A stretch of DNA of 64,000 nucleotides from NCBI RefSeq assembly GCF_019710575.1, contig NZ_JAHWFK010000007.1, positions 186,001 to 250,000 on the forward strand, written 5' to 3'. The position numbers and the translations under genes were made by a program. This document shows, one piece after another, positions 1 to 8,694 of this stretch. Source of the stretch: Paractinoplanes polyasparticus. GTDB taxonomy: Bacteria; Actinomycetota; Actinomycetes; Mycobacteriales; Micromonosporaceae. The notes beneath the pieces were generated by a model, which did no database searches, was not told the origin of the DNA, and worked only from the letters and a program-made list of their open reading frames with translations. Each line of letters starts with the position of its first letter. Positions within the stretch are counted from its first letter, which is position 1.

Positions 1-478
1 GGGGGGAGTCGCGGAGGCCCTGATCGGCGCCGACGTGCTGGTCGGCGTGTCCGGCGGCCAGATCGACGAGAGCGCGGTGGCCGGCATGGCCCCCGGCGGC
101 ATCATCTTCGCGATGGCCAACCCGACCCCCGAGGTGCACCCCTCGATCGCCCACAAGTACGCGGCGATCGTGGCCACCGGCCGCAGCGACTTCCCCAACC
201 AGATCAACAACGTGCTGGCCTTCCCCGGCATCTTCCGCGGGGCCCTCGACGTCCGGGCGACCACGATCACCGAGCGCATGAAGGTGGCCGCGGCCGACGC
301 GATCGCCGACGTGGTCTCGGACGAGCTGACCCCCGACGCGATCGTGCCGTCGCCCCTCGACCCGCGCGTCGCCCCGGCCGTCGCCGCCGCGGTGGCCGCC
401 GCAGCCGAGGCCGACGGAGTGGCCCGCCGCTCGGCGCCGGTCGCCCCGGCCCAGCGCTCGGCGGCGCTGCCCAGCTAA
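1..478 (+). CDS. NAD(P)-dependent malic enzyme, C-terminal part (cut by window start)
   Basis: The reading frame is open from base 2 to the TAA at 476-478, so the 5' end lies outside the window. Malic enzyme oxidatively decarboxylates malate to pyruvate in the cytoplasm, linking the TCA cycle to pyruvate. The visible segment has the family's Rossmann-domain end ([10 protein letters not shown], then [12 protein letters not shown]) and the conserved stretch [11 protein letters not shown] with the following [10 protein letters not shown], typical of bacterial malic enzymes. The C-terminal tail of about 40 residues is Ala/Pro-rich and low complexity. A strong inverted repeat follows 13 nt after the stop. 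The family is certain; the cofactor cannot be told from this part. Confidence 0.93.
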   Translation, partial: GGVAEALIGADVLVGVSGGQIDESAVAGMAPGGIIFAMANPTPEVHPSIAHKYAAIVATGRSDFPNQINNVLAFPGIFRGALDVRATTITERMKVAAADAIADVVSDELTPDAIVPSPLDPRVAPAVAAAVAAAAEADGVARRSAPVAPAQRSAALPS

Positions 479-490
479 ATCTGCTTGCTC

Positions 491-526
491 GACCGGCCCG
501 GGGTGCATCGCGCAACCGGGCCGGTC
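491..526 (+). terminator. Terminator hairpin after malic enzyme
   Basis: A perfect 11-bp inverted repeat, GACCGGCCCGG at 491-501 and CCGGGCCGGTC at 516-526, with a 14-nt loop, lies 13 nt after the malic enzyme stop. It lacks a long T-run, which is common for terminators in G+C-rich actinobacteria. Confidence 0.65.
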
Positions 527-632
527 TGTGTCCGGCTGGCCCAAGCAGAGCTGGCCCAAACGGAGCCCACCCTCCCTGGGGGAGCCCCCGCTGGTCATTT
601 TCGCGCAGCGGCGCTTGATCGTGTCGATGGCC

Positions 633-658
633 TGTGGACAACGCGCGATTGTGGAAAA
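633..658. promoter_or_regulatory. Two DnaA-box-like 9-mers
   Basis: TGTGGACAA at 633-641 is the exact complement of TTGTCCACA, the box preferred by G+C-rich actinobacterial DnaA. TGTGGAAAA at 650-658 is a weaker match in the same orientation 17 bp further on. They lie just upstream of the oxidoreductase gene. Two 9-mers can occur by chance, and there is no sign of an origin here. Confidence 0.25.
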
Positions 659-697
659 CCGGCGGGTGATCGTCAGTGGCCACTATGGTCTGTGGCT

Positions 698-1648
698 ATG
701 CGCGCCGCCTACGCCATAGCAGCTGACATGACCGATCCCCGCTCCGCCTTGCGCGTGGCCGACCTGCCCGAGACCACGCCGCCCGAGGGCTGGGTGACGG
801 TCGACGTGCGGGCCGGTTCGCTCAACCAGCACGACATCTGGTCGCTGCGCGGCGTGGGACTGCGCGCCGACCGGTTGCCGATGGTGCTCGGCTGCGACGC
901 CGCCGGTGTCGACCAGGACGGTAACGAAGTCGTCGTCTACCCCGTGGTGGCCGACGAGACCGACCCGCGCGGGTTGTCGCTGCTGTCCGAGCGGTTTCCC
1001 GGCACGCTGGCCGAGCGGGTGTCCGTACCGCCGGAAAATCTCATTCCGAAGCCGGCCGGCCTCTCGTTCCTCGACGCGGCCTGCCTGCCCACGGCCTGGC
1101 TGACCGCCTTCCACATGCTGACCACGCGCGGCCGGGTCGAGTACGCCTCGTCGGTGCTGGTGCAAGGGGCCGGCGGCGGGGTGGCCACGGCCGCGGTCGC
1201 GCTCGCGGTCGCGATGGGCAAGCGGGTTTACGCCACCAGCCGCGACCCGGGCAAGCGGGAGCGGATCGCCGAACTGGGCGCGACGGCGGTCGAGCCGGGG
1301 GTCCGGCTCCCCGAGCGGGTGGATGTCGTCATCGAGTCGGTGGGCGCGCCCACCTTCGACCACTCGATGAAGTGCAGCGCCCCGGGCGCCCGCATCGTGG
1401 TGTGCGGCGCGACCGGCGGCCACCTCGCCACCGTCGACCTGCGCCGCCTGTTCGCGATGCGGCTCGACGTGCTCGGCAGCTCGATGGGCACCGTCCCCGA
1501 GCTGGCCGCCCTGCTCGACTTCCTGGTCGAGAAGGACGTGCGCCCGGTCATCGACTCCACCTACGGCTTCAGCGCCATCGCCGACGCCTTCGCACGCCTC
1601 GAGTCGGGCGAGATCTTCGGCAAGGTGGCGATCGACTTCCTGCACTGA
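698..1648 (+). CDS. Medium-chain dehydrogenase/reductase (zinc-type alcohol dehydrogenase / quinone oxidoreductase family)
   Basis: A 316-aa cytoplasmic protein of the MDR superfamily. The GroES-like N-terminal half contains LNQHDIWSLRGVG and LGCDAAGV. The nucleotide-binding half has the glycine-rich loop QGAGGGVATAA and a following YATSRDPGKRE strand-turn, suggesting NADP(H) use. The cysteine/histidine set for catalytic zinc is not evident, so a quinone-oxidoreductase-like reductase acting on an unknown carbonyl or enone is more likely than a classical alcohol dehydrogenase. I chose the ATG at 698 because the upstream in-frame sequence is atypical. A TATGGT box lies 8 nt before it, so the mRNA may be leaderless. 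It converges on the lipase-like gene. Confidence 0.82.
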   Translation: MRAAYAIAADMTDPRSALRVADLPETTPPEGWVTVDVRAGSLNQHDIWSLRGVGLRADRLPMVLGCDAAGVDQDGNEVVVYPVVADETDPRGLSLLSERFPGTLAERVSVPPENLIPKPAGLSFLDAACLPTAWLTAFHMLTTRGRVEYASSVLVQGAGGGVATAAVALAVAMGKRVYATSRDPGKRERIAELGATAVEPGVRLPERVDVVIESVGAPTFDHSMKCSAPGARIVVCGATGGHLATVDLRRLFAMRLDVLGSSMGTVPELAALLDFLVEKDVRPVIDSTYGFSAIADAFARLESGEIFGKVAIDFLH

Positions 1649-1743
1649 CTCGGTGAGCGGGCCCCGGCTGCGACGCCGACGCACGCGGGCGGCCCGGCTG
1701 GGCCGGCCAAGGCCGTCACGCGTGGTGGCCCGGCTGGGGCGGG

Positions 1744-2688
1744 TCAGCCGAGGTTGTCCTGCAGGGTGGCCAGTCCGCCGCGGGTGGCGTCGGGCTTCAG
1801 GCGGTTACGGGCGGCCTGGTCGCCGTAGAGGGCCCAGCGCCAGAAGTCGGTGCTGGTGGTGGCGATCACGTCCAGGGAGCGGCCGGAGGCGATGTGGCCG
1901 CCGTTGGTGACCGACAAGAAGGCCTTGGGCCACTGGACGGCGCTGTAGGCGGCCTGGCCGTCGGAGTACTCGACTGTGTTGTCCTGGCGGCCGTGCACGA
2001 AGAGCAGGGGTGCCTCGGGGCCGATGAACGGCTGAGGCAGGATCTGCCGACCGGCCAGGACCACGCCGGCGCGGAGCCGCTCGTCGCGGGTGCCGCTGAA
2101 GAGGCCGATCGTGGTCACTCCGCCCGCGGAATGACCGGCGGCGGCGATCCGAGTCTTGTCGATGGTGACGCCCAGTTCGGCCAAGGTGCGGGTGATCACG
2201 TAGCTGGCGTCGGCGGGTTGGTTGATCACGTCGAGCACGTTGAAGTCGGTGGCCGAGGCCGAGGTGTGCGGGTAGGCCGGCGCGGCGACGACAAAACCGG
2301 CACGGGCCCAACTGGTCAGCAGTTCGCGGTAGTCGGATGGTCGTCCGCCGAGGCCGTGGCTGAACAGGATCAGAGGGAACGAGCCGTCGCCCGTCGGCTG
2401 CCACACCGTGGTGGGCAGGAGGCGGTCGGCGCCTCGCTGCAGGCGGAGTGTGCGGGTTTCCACGGCGAATGCCTGCGAAGGCGCAGCGCCCGGAAGCCGC
2501 GCGGCGCCCGAGCTGGAAGCAGCGGCGGGTGGAGCAGCGGCGGATGGTGGCGCGGCGGGCACGGTTGCCGTGGGCCGCAGCGTCGCCGTCGGGGCGGGCG
2601 TCGGCTCGCTCGTGCAGGCGGCGAGCGAGGCCGACAACGCCACAACGGCGAGAACAGGGATGAGGAGAGGGCGACGCACCCGACCCAT
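1744..2688 (-). CDS. Secreted alpha/beta-hydrolase lipoprotein (dienelactone hydrolase / PET-hydrolase-like)
   Basis: A 314-aa exported hydrolase. The N-terminus is a lipoprotein signal: basic MGRVRR, a hydrophobic stretch, then the lipobox LAAC, followed by a Pro/Thr/Ala-rich linker of about 60 residues. The catalytic fold shows the oxyanion motif FSHGLGG, the nucleophile elbow GHSAGG, an Asp in FVHGRQDNTVE, and the His in NGGHIAS. These are the alpha/beta-hydrolase triad as found in actinobacterial cutinase/lipase-like and acetylhydrolase-like enzymes. The substrate, an ester or polyester, is not determined. The ATG at 2688 is chosen because it starts the signal peptide exactly. It is transcribed toward the MDR gene. 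Confidence 0.82.
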   Translation of the reverse strand: MGRVRRPLLIPVLAVVALSASLAACTSEPTPAPTATLRPTATVPAAPPSAAAPPAAASSSGAARLPGAAPSQAFAVETRTLRLQRGADRLLPTTVWQPTGDGSFPLILFSHGLGGRPSDYRELLTSWARAGFVVAAPAYPHTSASATDFNVLDVINQPADASYVITRTLAELGVTIDKTRIAAAGHSAGGVTTIGLFSGTRDERLRAGVVLAGRQILPQPFIGPEAPLLFVHGRQDNTVEYSDGQAAYSAVQWPKAFLSVTNGGHIASGRSLDVIATTSTDFWRWALYGDQAARNRLKPDATRGGLATLQDNLG

Positions 2689-2833
2689 TGTGCTTCGGCC
2701 TTTGCGCGGCGGCACAGGCCGGCAGCGTGCGTTCCGCCCGGACGGTGGATCGGCTGCTGGCATGTGGCAGCCGCGGCCAACGACTGCGGGCATCTGTCGC
2801 CAGGGACGGCGGGTGCCGGTCGGCGGCGCCCCA

Positions 2834-2852
2834 GCTGCCGATGTGCGGCAGC
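2834..2852 (-). terminator. Hairpin downstream of the propeller/Ig gene
   Basis: GCTGCCG at 2834-2840 and CGGCAGC at 2846-2852 form a perfect 7-bp stem with a 5-nt loop, about 60 nt after the stop of the minus-strand gene at 2910. A looser GGCTGC/GGCAGCC pair lies at about 2750-2775. These could end that transcript. The rest of 2689-2909 shows nothing I recognise. Confidence 0.35.
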
Positions 2853-2909
2853 CGGGGCACGTCCTCGGAAAGTACGGCGGACGCCCAGCAGCAGGCATGC
2901 CGTCGCGGT

Positions 2910-4844
2910 CTATCGGGTGAAAATGAAGTACATGTAGGGGGTGGCAGCCGGGTAGTTGAAGGCGTCGCCGGAGCGGGACGGCGGGTCGTAGCGGGCACGG
3001 ATCCGGAGTTTGCGGCCGATGTCGTCGGAGCCGTCGAAGATGTTGGTGGCGTTGCCCGCCGGGACCAGCGTGGAGTCGAAGTAGCGCCAAGCGCCGCTCG
3101 TGTAGGTCTGGATCTCGAGGGACGCCCTCCGGTTGGGCGACGGGGTCAGGCTGGTGAAGAACATCGCCGGCGTCTTGATGCGGTAGTGCAGGTAGTTGAG
3201 GCCATCGATCTTGGCTGTGCGGTAGGCGTTGGACTGGGTGAGCGAGAGGTTCACCCTGACCAGCGCCACCGATTTGACGATCCGGGTCGCGTAGCGGGCG
3301 TCGCCCGGGAACTTGGCCGTCACGCTGGTGTTGCGGGTCAGGCGCACGCTCGCCGACAGGTCGCCCTTACTGTTCACCGTGCCTCGCTTGAGCAGGCGCG
3401 GGGCCTGGTCGGTGCCGTACGGGTCGGCCCAGATCTCGACCGTACGTCCCGTGTACGTCGAGCCGAGGTGTGCGGTGAACGTGCCCGTGACGCCCTGGTT
3501 GAAGATCTTGTTGTGCTGGTTCAGGGTCAGCACCGGCATGACGCGGGACACCTGGACCACCTTGTTCAAGGTGACGGCCGCGTGGTTGGGGCCGCCGCGA
3601 TAGGTCAGCCGATAGGTGACCGCGCCGCCGGTCGACGGAGTGTCGGTGATCGTGAACTTGCCGCCGGCGTCGATCTTGCGGGTCATCAGGACGGTGCCGG
3701 CCGGCTTGGTCAGGTCGAGCCGGGTGACCGCCACCGGCGTGCCGGTGTGCAGCGGCACAGTCGACTTCAACGTGCCGGTGAGAGTCAGCAGCTTGGCCCG
3801 GGGCGCTGTCGCCGGGCCGGTCACGGCGAGCGTGGGCATCGTCTTGCGCGGTTCGGTGAAAGTCCGCAGCGTATACGCGCCGTCGGTGCTCTTCGAAACC
3901 GCGAAGAGCCGGGAGCCGTTCGGTTCCCAGGCGACCGTGCGGGGCTGCAGCTCATCGGAGGCGGGCAGGTCGTAGGGCCGGACCTTGACGCCGCTCGCCG
4001 AGAAGATGTGCAGATCGGGCCGGCCGGCGGCCGCGCTGCCCCCGGCGACCGTACCGTCGAGCGCGATGTCGACGGCCCGCGCATTCGCCTCGATGGCCAG
4101 GGTCTTCTTCGTGGCCAGGTTCGCGATGTTCCGCAGCGTGACGGCGGATTCGCCCAGTGCCACGGTGGCGATGGTCTCGCCGTCGGGGGAGAACTTGATG
4201 TCGGCAATCTCGCCGGTGGTCGCTACGGTCGCGATCGACCTGACCGTCTCGCCGGAGACGTCGTAAGTCGTGAGACCCGTCGACGACGCGACCGCCAACA
4301 GGTTCGGGGCCGCGGCGGAAAAGGCGAGCCGGGGCTGGCGGCCGATGCCGCCGTCGACCGGCTTCACCTCGGCACTCGATGCGGGAACCGCGGGATCGAT
4401 CGCGCCGAAACCGTCCTCGCGGGCGAACCAGAGCTTGCCGGCGACCACGGCCAGGTCCGGGGTGCCGATGACGCCCGTGTAATGGACGTCGGTCCCGGCC
4501 ATCGTGCTGGGGTCGAGGGCGACGACCTGTGCGACTTCGGTAGCACCGCCGTCGTCGGGGTCGGACACGGCGTACAGCTTCTTCGAGTCGGTGGAGAGCG
4601 CGAGCGCGCCGGGCCTCTTCATCTCGGAAGTGGCGATGACCTTGCCGTCGTACGTGGCGGAGACGACCTTGCCGCCGACCGGGTCGCTGACGAAAACGCG
4701 CTGATGCACGCCGTCCACGACGACATCGCCCACCGACTTGATCGGCAGAGCCTGACTCGAATCGGCCAGGGCCGGGATGGTGACGCCCACCGCCACGGCC
4801 ACACCGGCGGCCAGAATGACCACCGGCAACTTCCTCGTACGCAC
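2910..4844 (-). CDS. Secreted beta-propeller (YncE/WD40-like) protein with Ig-like repeats
   Basis: A 644-aa exported protein. A Sec signal peptide (MRTRKLPVVILAAGVAVAVG, cleaved after PALA) leads into about 320 residues of repeating blades. These include VFVSDPVGGKVVS, LALSTDSKKLYAVSDP, IKFSPDGETIAT and VAWEPNGSRLFAVS, the pattern of YncE/WD40-like seven-bladed propellers. After about residue 335 there are two or three beta-sandwich Ig-like repeats (TLTGTLKSTVP..., then TFTAHLGSTYTGRTVEIW...). No catalytic motif is visible, so a binding or cell-surface role is most likely. The gene stands alone between the lipase gene and a 260-bp spacer. Confidence 0.75.
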   Translation of the reverse strand: MRTRKLPVVILAAGVAVAVGVTIPALADSSQALPIKSVGDVVVDGVHQRVFVSDPVGGKVVSATYDGKVIATSEMKRPGALALSTDSKKLYAVSDPDDGGATEVAQVVALDPSTMAGTDVHYTGVIGTPDLAVVAGKLWFAREDGFGAIDPAVPASSAEVKPVDGGIGRQPRLAFSAAAPNLLAVASSTGLTTYDVSGETVRSIATVATTGEIADIKFSPDGETIATVALGESAVTLRNIANLATKKTLAIEANARAVDIALDGTVAGGSAAAGRPDLHIFSASGVKVRPYDLPASDELQPRTVAWEPNGSRLFAVSKSTDGAYTLRTFTEPRKTMPTLAVTGPATAPRAKLLTLTGTLKSTVPLHTGTPVAVTRLDLTKPAGTVLMTRKIDAGGKFTITDTPSTGGAVTYRLTYRGGPNHAAVTLNKVVQVSRVMPVLTLNQHNKIFNQGVTGTFTAHLGSTYTGRTVEIWADPYGTDQAPRLLKRGTVNSKGDLSASVRLTRNTSVTAKFPGDARYATRIVKSVALVRVNLSLTQSNAYRTAKIDGLNYLHYRIKTPAMFFTSLTPSPNRRASLEIQTYTSGAWRYFDSTLVPAGNATNIFDGSDDIGRKLRIRARYDPPSRSGDAFNYPAATPYMYFIFTR

Positions 4845-5104
4845 TGATCTTCTCCCCGCGGATGGCAGCGAACCGACGACCGCGCGAACCGTACCTGGAA
4901 GATCAACTAATCACGATCCACCGAAAGGGCGACCGGTAGCGATTCGTCGCGATCATCGGTCGTGGACGAGGTGGCGCGGGGACGAAGGGCGGCTGACTCT
5001 GACCCTCCCACGATCGGGTGAAATCGCCGTACGCATCGTGTTTGTCCTGCTAAGAGGCTCGGCCGGGGCGGCTGGGCGGGCATCGTTTCGCTATGGTCTT
5101 GGCC

Positions 5105-5269
5105 ATGTCTGACAACAGCGTCGACCCGAGCGGCAACACCGAAGCGTTCCGGGCCTTCACTCACAGCACCCCGCAGGAGCCGGCGACGGCCTCGAAGACC
5201 CCGCTGATCATCGGCGGTGTCGTGGTCGCCGTCGTCCTGGTCGCCCTGATCGCCTGGCTGGCTCTCTGA
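5105..5269 (+). CDS. Small single-span membrane protein (54 aa)
   Basis: ATG at 5105 to TGA at 5267-5269 encodes 54 residues. A polar, Ser/Thr/Pro-rich N-terminal 30 residues is followed by one strongly hydrophobic helix (PLIIGGVVVAVVLVALIAWL) that ends the protein, giving a tail-anchored topology. A TATGGT box 8 nt before the ATG suggests leaderless transcription. It ends 1 nt before the stop of the convergent ackA. I do not recognise a family. Coding is supported by the third-position G/C pattern and the clean transmembrane segment. Confidence 0.6.
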   Translation: MSDNSVDPSGNTEAFRAFTHSTPQEPATASKTPLIIGGVVVAVVLVALIAWLAL

Positions 5270-5270
5270 G

Positions 5271-6386
5271 TCAGCGGGGGAGAGACAACGCCGTCCGGGA
5301 CTGGTCGGCGATCTCCAATTCCTCGTCGGTGGGGATCACACAGACGGGAATGCGAGCGCCGGGCGGAGAGATGACCTCTTCCCGGCGCTCGTTTCTGTCC
5401 GGGTCGATCTCGATGCCCAGCGGCTCCAGTCCGGCCAGCGCGGCGGCCCGCACCGCGGGCGCGTTCTCGCCGACGCCCGCCGTGAAGGTGATCGCGTCGA
5501 CCCGGCCCAGCACGGCCAGGTACGAGCCGACGTATTCGCGGATGCGGCGGCAGTAGACGTCGAACGCCAGCGTGGCGTCGGCGTCGCCCGCGGCGCGGCG
5601 CTCGAGCACCGTACGCAGGTCGTTCGCCCCGCTCAGCCCGAGCAGGCCGGCGTGCCGGGTCAGCGAGGTCTCGATCTCGTCCAGCGGCAGGCCGGCCACC
5701 CGGTGCAGGTGGAAGATCACCGTCGGGTCGATGTCGCCGCTGCGGGTGCCCATCACCAGGCCGGGCAGCGGCGACATGCCCATCGAGGTGGCCACGCTGC
5801 GCCCGCCATCGACCGCGCACGCGCTGGCGCCGTTGCCCAGGTGCAGGGTGATCACGTTGGTCGACGCCGGGTCGCGGCCCAGCACGTGGGCGGTGCGGCG
5901 GGAGACGTACGCGTGGGACGTGCCGTGGAAACCGTAGCGCCGGATCTGCCAGCGCTCGGCCAGCTCGCGGGAGATGGCCCAGGTGACACCCTCGGGCGGG
6001 ATCGTGGCGTGGAACGCCGTGTCGAAGACGGCCACCTGGGGCACGTCGGGCAGCAGCTTGCGGGCCACCTCGATGCCGGTCAGCGCGGCCGGGTTGTGCA
6101 GCGGGGCCAGGGGCACCAGCGCCTCGACCTGGGCGACGACCTGGTCGTCGATGACGGTGGGCCCGGTGAAGTCGGGGCCGCCGTGCACCACCCGGTGGCC
6201 GACCGCGGCCAGGCCGGTCAGGTCGGTCTCGTCCATGATCCCCTGCAGGGCGGCCCGGTGGTCGGGCACCTCGCCGCCGCTCTCGCCGATGCGCTCGACC
6301 AGGCCCTTGGCGACGGTCGAGGCGCCGTCGAAGAGCCGGTACTTCACCGACGACGAGCCGCTGTTGAGCACGAGCACCCGGCTCAT
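5271..6386 (-). CDS. ackA: Acetate kinase
   Basis: A 371-aa cytoplasmic enzyme interconverting acetyl phosphate + ADP and acetate + ATP. It belongs to the ASKHA fold: VLNSGSSSVKY at the N-terminus, the phosphate motifs RVVHGGP and HLGNGASACAV, SMGMSPLPGLVMGTRSGDIDP, and GVGENAPAVR near the C-terminus. It is slightly shorter than the usual 390-400 aa but has every motif. Its ATG overlaps the TGA of pta by 4 nt (ATGA at 6383-6386), so the two are translationally coupled and form the Pta-AckA acetate overflow and acetyl-phosphate pathway. Confidence 0.97.
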   Translation of the reverse strand: MSRVLVLNSGSSSVKYRLFDGASTVAKGLVERIGESGGEVPDHRAALQGIMDETDLTGLAAVGHRVVHGGPDFTGPTVIDDQVVAQVEALVPLAPLHNPAALTGIEVARKLLPDVPQVAVFDTAFHATIPPEGVTWAISRELAERWQIRRYGFHGTSHAYVSRRTAHVLGRDPASTNVITLHLGNGASACAVDGGRSVATSMGMSPLPGLVMGTRSGDIDPTVIFHLHRVAGLPLDEIETSLTRHAGLLGLSGANDLRTVLERRAAGDADATLAFDVYCRRIREYVGSYLAVLGRVDAITFTAGVGENAPAVRAAALAGLEPLGIEIDPDRNERREEVISPPGARIPVCVIPTDEELEIADQSRTALSLPR

Positions 6387-8455
6387 CGCGCCGCCGCCTG
6401 AATCGCCGTGATCGCCACTGTGTTCACGATGTCCTTCACCGTGGCCCCGCGGGACAGGTCGTTGACCGGTCGCCGCAGACCCTGCATGACCGGGCCCACG
6501 GCGACCGCGCCGGCCGACCGCTGGACCGCCTTGTAGGTGTTGTTGCCCGTGTTGAGGTCGGGGAAGATCAGGACTGTCGCCTGACCGGCCACGTCGCTGC
6601 CGGGCAGCTTGGTCGCCGCCACTGCGGGATCGACGGCCGCGTCGTACTGGATCGGGCCCTCGACCGGCAGGTCGGGTCGCCGCTCGCGGACGAGCGCGGT
6701 GGCGGCGGCGACCTTCTCGACGTCGGCCCCCGCGCCGGAGCTGCCGGTCGAGTAGGAGAGCATCGCCACCCGCGGCTCGATGCCGAAGGCCGCGGCGGTG
6801 AGCGCCGACGAGAGCGCGATGTCGGCCAGCTGGGCCGCGTCGGGGTCGGGGTTGACCGCGCAGTCGCCGTAGACCAGCACCCGGTCGGCCAGCAGCATGA
6901 AGAACACACTGGACGCCACCGACACGCCCGGCACCGTCTTGATGATCTCGAAGGCGGGCCGGATGGTGGCCGCCGTCGTGTGGTTGGCCCCCGAGACCAT
7001 GCCGTCGGCCAGCCCCTGGGCCACCATCAGCGTGCCGAAGTAGTTGACGTCGCGGACCACGTCGTAGGCCAGATCGAGCGAGACGCCCCGCTTCTTGCGC
7101 AGCTCGGCGTACCGCTCGGCGAAGCCGTCGCGCAACTCGCTGGCAGCCGGGTCGACCAGTCGCGCGGCCCCGATCTCGACGCCCAGCTCGCGGGCCCGGC
7201 GGGCGATCTCGCCGGGGTCGCCGAGCAGCGTGAGGTCGGCGACGCCCCGTCGCAGCAGGGTCTCGGTGGCCCGCAGGATGCGCTCGTCGGCGCCCTCGGG
7301 CAGCACCAGGTGGCGGCGCTCGGCGCGGGCGCGGTCGATCAGGTCGTTCTCGAACATCAGCGGCGTGACCCGGCTGGAGCGGGCGACGTCGAGCACCCGG
7401 GCCAGTTCGGCGGTGTCGACATGCTCCTCGAAGGCGCCCAGCGCGGCCTCGACCTTGCGCGGCGTGCCCGTGCCGAGGCGCGCCTGGATGTGCGAGGCGG
7501 CCGCGATCGTGTGATAGCTGTCCGTGTCGACGACCAGCATCGCCAGGCCGGTGTTGAGGCGCTCGATCACCCGGACGACCCGCGGGTCGGGCGGTTCGCC
7601 CAGTGTCAGCACCAGGCCGGACAGGGTCACGTTGCCCGCCGCGTGCGCGGCGCTCGCGGCGAGCAGCAGGTCGGCGCGGTCGCCCGGGGTGATCATCAGC
7701 GCGCCGTCGGTCAGGTGGTCGAGCACGGTCGGCACGTGGGCCGCGCCGACGACGTAGTCGAGCACGTCGCGGTCGAGCGCGCCCTCGCCGCCGGACACGA
7801 CCGTGGCGTCCAGCGCCTCGGCCACCTCGGCCACGGTGGGCGCGGCGACGGCGGCAACGGAGGGGATCGACCACATCGGCACCGGCAGACCGGCGTCGGG
7901 CGCCGAGCCCCCGGAGACCCGGTTGGCGATCACGGCGACCACGGTGGCGTCGAGGTCGACGAGCGAGTGGTAGGCGCTGCGGGCGGCGGCCGCCAGCGAT
8001 TCCGCCCCGCGGCCCTCGCCACTGATCACGGGCACCACGACACTGCCGAACTCGGTGGCCAGGCGGGCGTTGAAGCCCAGCTCGCGCGGTATCTCATCGC
8101 GCTCCTTGGCCCCGCCGGCCGCGAAGTCGCTGCCGATCACCACCACGGACCCGGCCTGACGCTCGACCTCGCGGTAGCGCTCGACGATCCGGGAGATCAG
8201 CTCTTCCCACTTGCCGTCGGCGACCAGCGCGCTCGCCTCGGCCATGGTGACGCCGTACGACTCCGCATAGGGCGCGACCACCGGATAACGCTTGGTCAGC
8301 AGCGTGAGCAGCGAATCGTCGCCGTCGCCGGAGACCAGCGGCCGGAACACCCCGATCCGCGCGACCTGGCGCGACAGCAGTTCGACCAGCCCGAGCGCAA
8401 CCGTGCCCTTGCCGACCCCCGGGCCCAGACCAGCCACATAGACGCTTCGTGCCAC
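6383..8455 (-). CDS. pta: Phosphate acetyltransferase (long form)
   Basis: A 690-aa cytoplasmic enzyme converting acetyl-CoA + phosphate to acetyl phosphate + CoA. It is the long type: an N-terminal P-loop/BioD-like domain (VAGLGPGVGKGT at about residues 8-19), a central DRTGG-type domain, and the C-terminal catalytic PTA domain from about residue 365 (LPEGADERILRA, then VSGANHTTAATIRPAF and DLNTGNNTYKAVQR). The first gene of the pta-ackA operon. Upstream lies a 239-bp spacer that contains one copy of the structured repeat described separately. Confidence 0.97.
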   Translation of the reverse strand: MARSVYVAGLGPGVGKGTVALGLVELLSRQVARIGVFRPLVSGDGDDSLLTLLTKRYPVVAPYAESYGVTMAEASALVADGKWEELISRIVERYREVERQAGSVVVIGSDFAAGGAKERDEIPRELGFNARLATEFGSVVVPVISGEGRGAESLAAAARSAYHSLVDLDATVVAVIANRVSGGSAPDAGLPVPMWSIPSVAAVAAPTVAEVAEALDATVVSGGEGALDRDVLDYVVGAAHVPTVLDHLTDGALMITPGDRADLLLAASAAHAAGNVTLSGLVLTLGEPPDPRVVRVIERLNTGLAMLVVDTDSYHTIAAASHIQARLGTGTPRKVEAALGAFEEHVDTAELARVLDVARSSRVTPLMFENDLIDRARAERRHLVLPEGADERILRATETLLRRGVADLTLLGDPGEIARRARELGVEIGAARLVDPAASELRDGFAERYAELRKKRGVSLDLAYDVVRDVNYFGTLMVAQGLADGMVSGANHTTAATIRPAFEIIKTVPGVSVASSVFFMLLADRVLVYGDCAVNPDPDAAQLADIALSSALTAAAFGIEPRVAMLSYSTGSSGAGADVEKVAAATALVRERRPDLPVEGPIQYDAAVDPAVAATKLPGSDVAGQATVLIFPDLNTGNNTYKAVQRSAGAVAVGPVMQGLRRPVNDLSRGATVKDIVNTVAITAIQAAAR

Positions 8456-8540
8456 GGCTTCAACCTACCCGCCGCCCGATGCCGCTACCGGGCCGAAAGT
8501 CCCAACTGTGGATGACGGAAGCCCCGCCGGCGAAAAAATC

Positions 8541-8679
8541 AAGATCAACGGCCCGATGTCGTAGCGGGGTGGTGGGTTGCAGACCGTCGCTCACGCCGAG
8601 GGCCCGGGCGGGCCGAGCAGGCGCTGGCGCGCCGGAACGCTCGACCCGCCCGGGCGACGTGCGTAAGTGGTTGCGCTGA
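8541..8679 (-). repeat. Structured dispersed repeat, copy 1 (long branched hairpin)
   Basis: Read on the minus strand, this element starts CAGCGCAACC, contains a 17-bp stem (GCCCGGGCGGGTCGAGC pairing with GCTCGGCCCGCCCGGGC, one U-G wobble). That stem encloses a second hairpin (GGCGC, loop GCCA, GCGCC). The element ends with CCCACCACCCCGCTACGACATC and a TTGATCTTG tail. A second copy at 36995-37133 is about 80-85% identical by my hand alignment, and the stem differences are compensatory. It begins 16 nt after the ATPase stop and runs in the same direction as that gene, leading toward pta. Confidence 0.85.
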
Positions 8680-8694
8680 CCCCAGGAGCGAGGA

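Noticed and set aside
1649..1743. GGCCCGGC/GGGCCGGCC repeats between the MDR and lipase genes as a terminator
   Set aside because: Stems are short and overlap in several registers; no single good hairpin.
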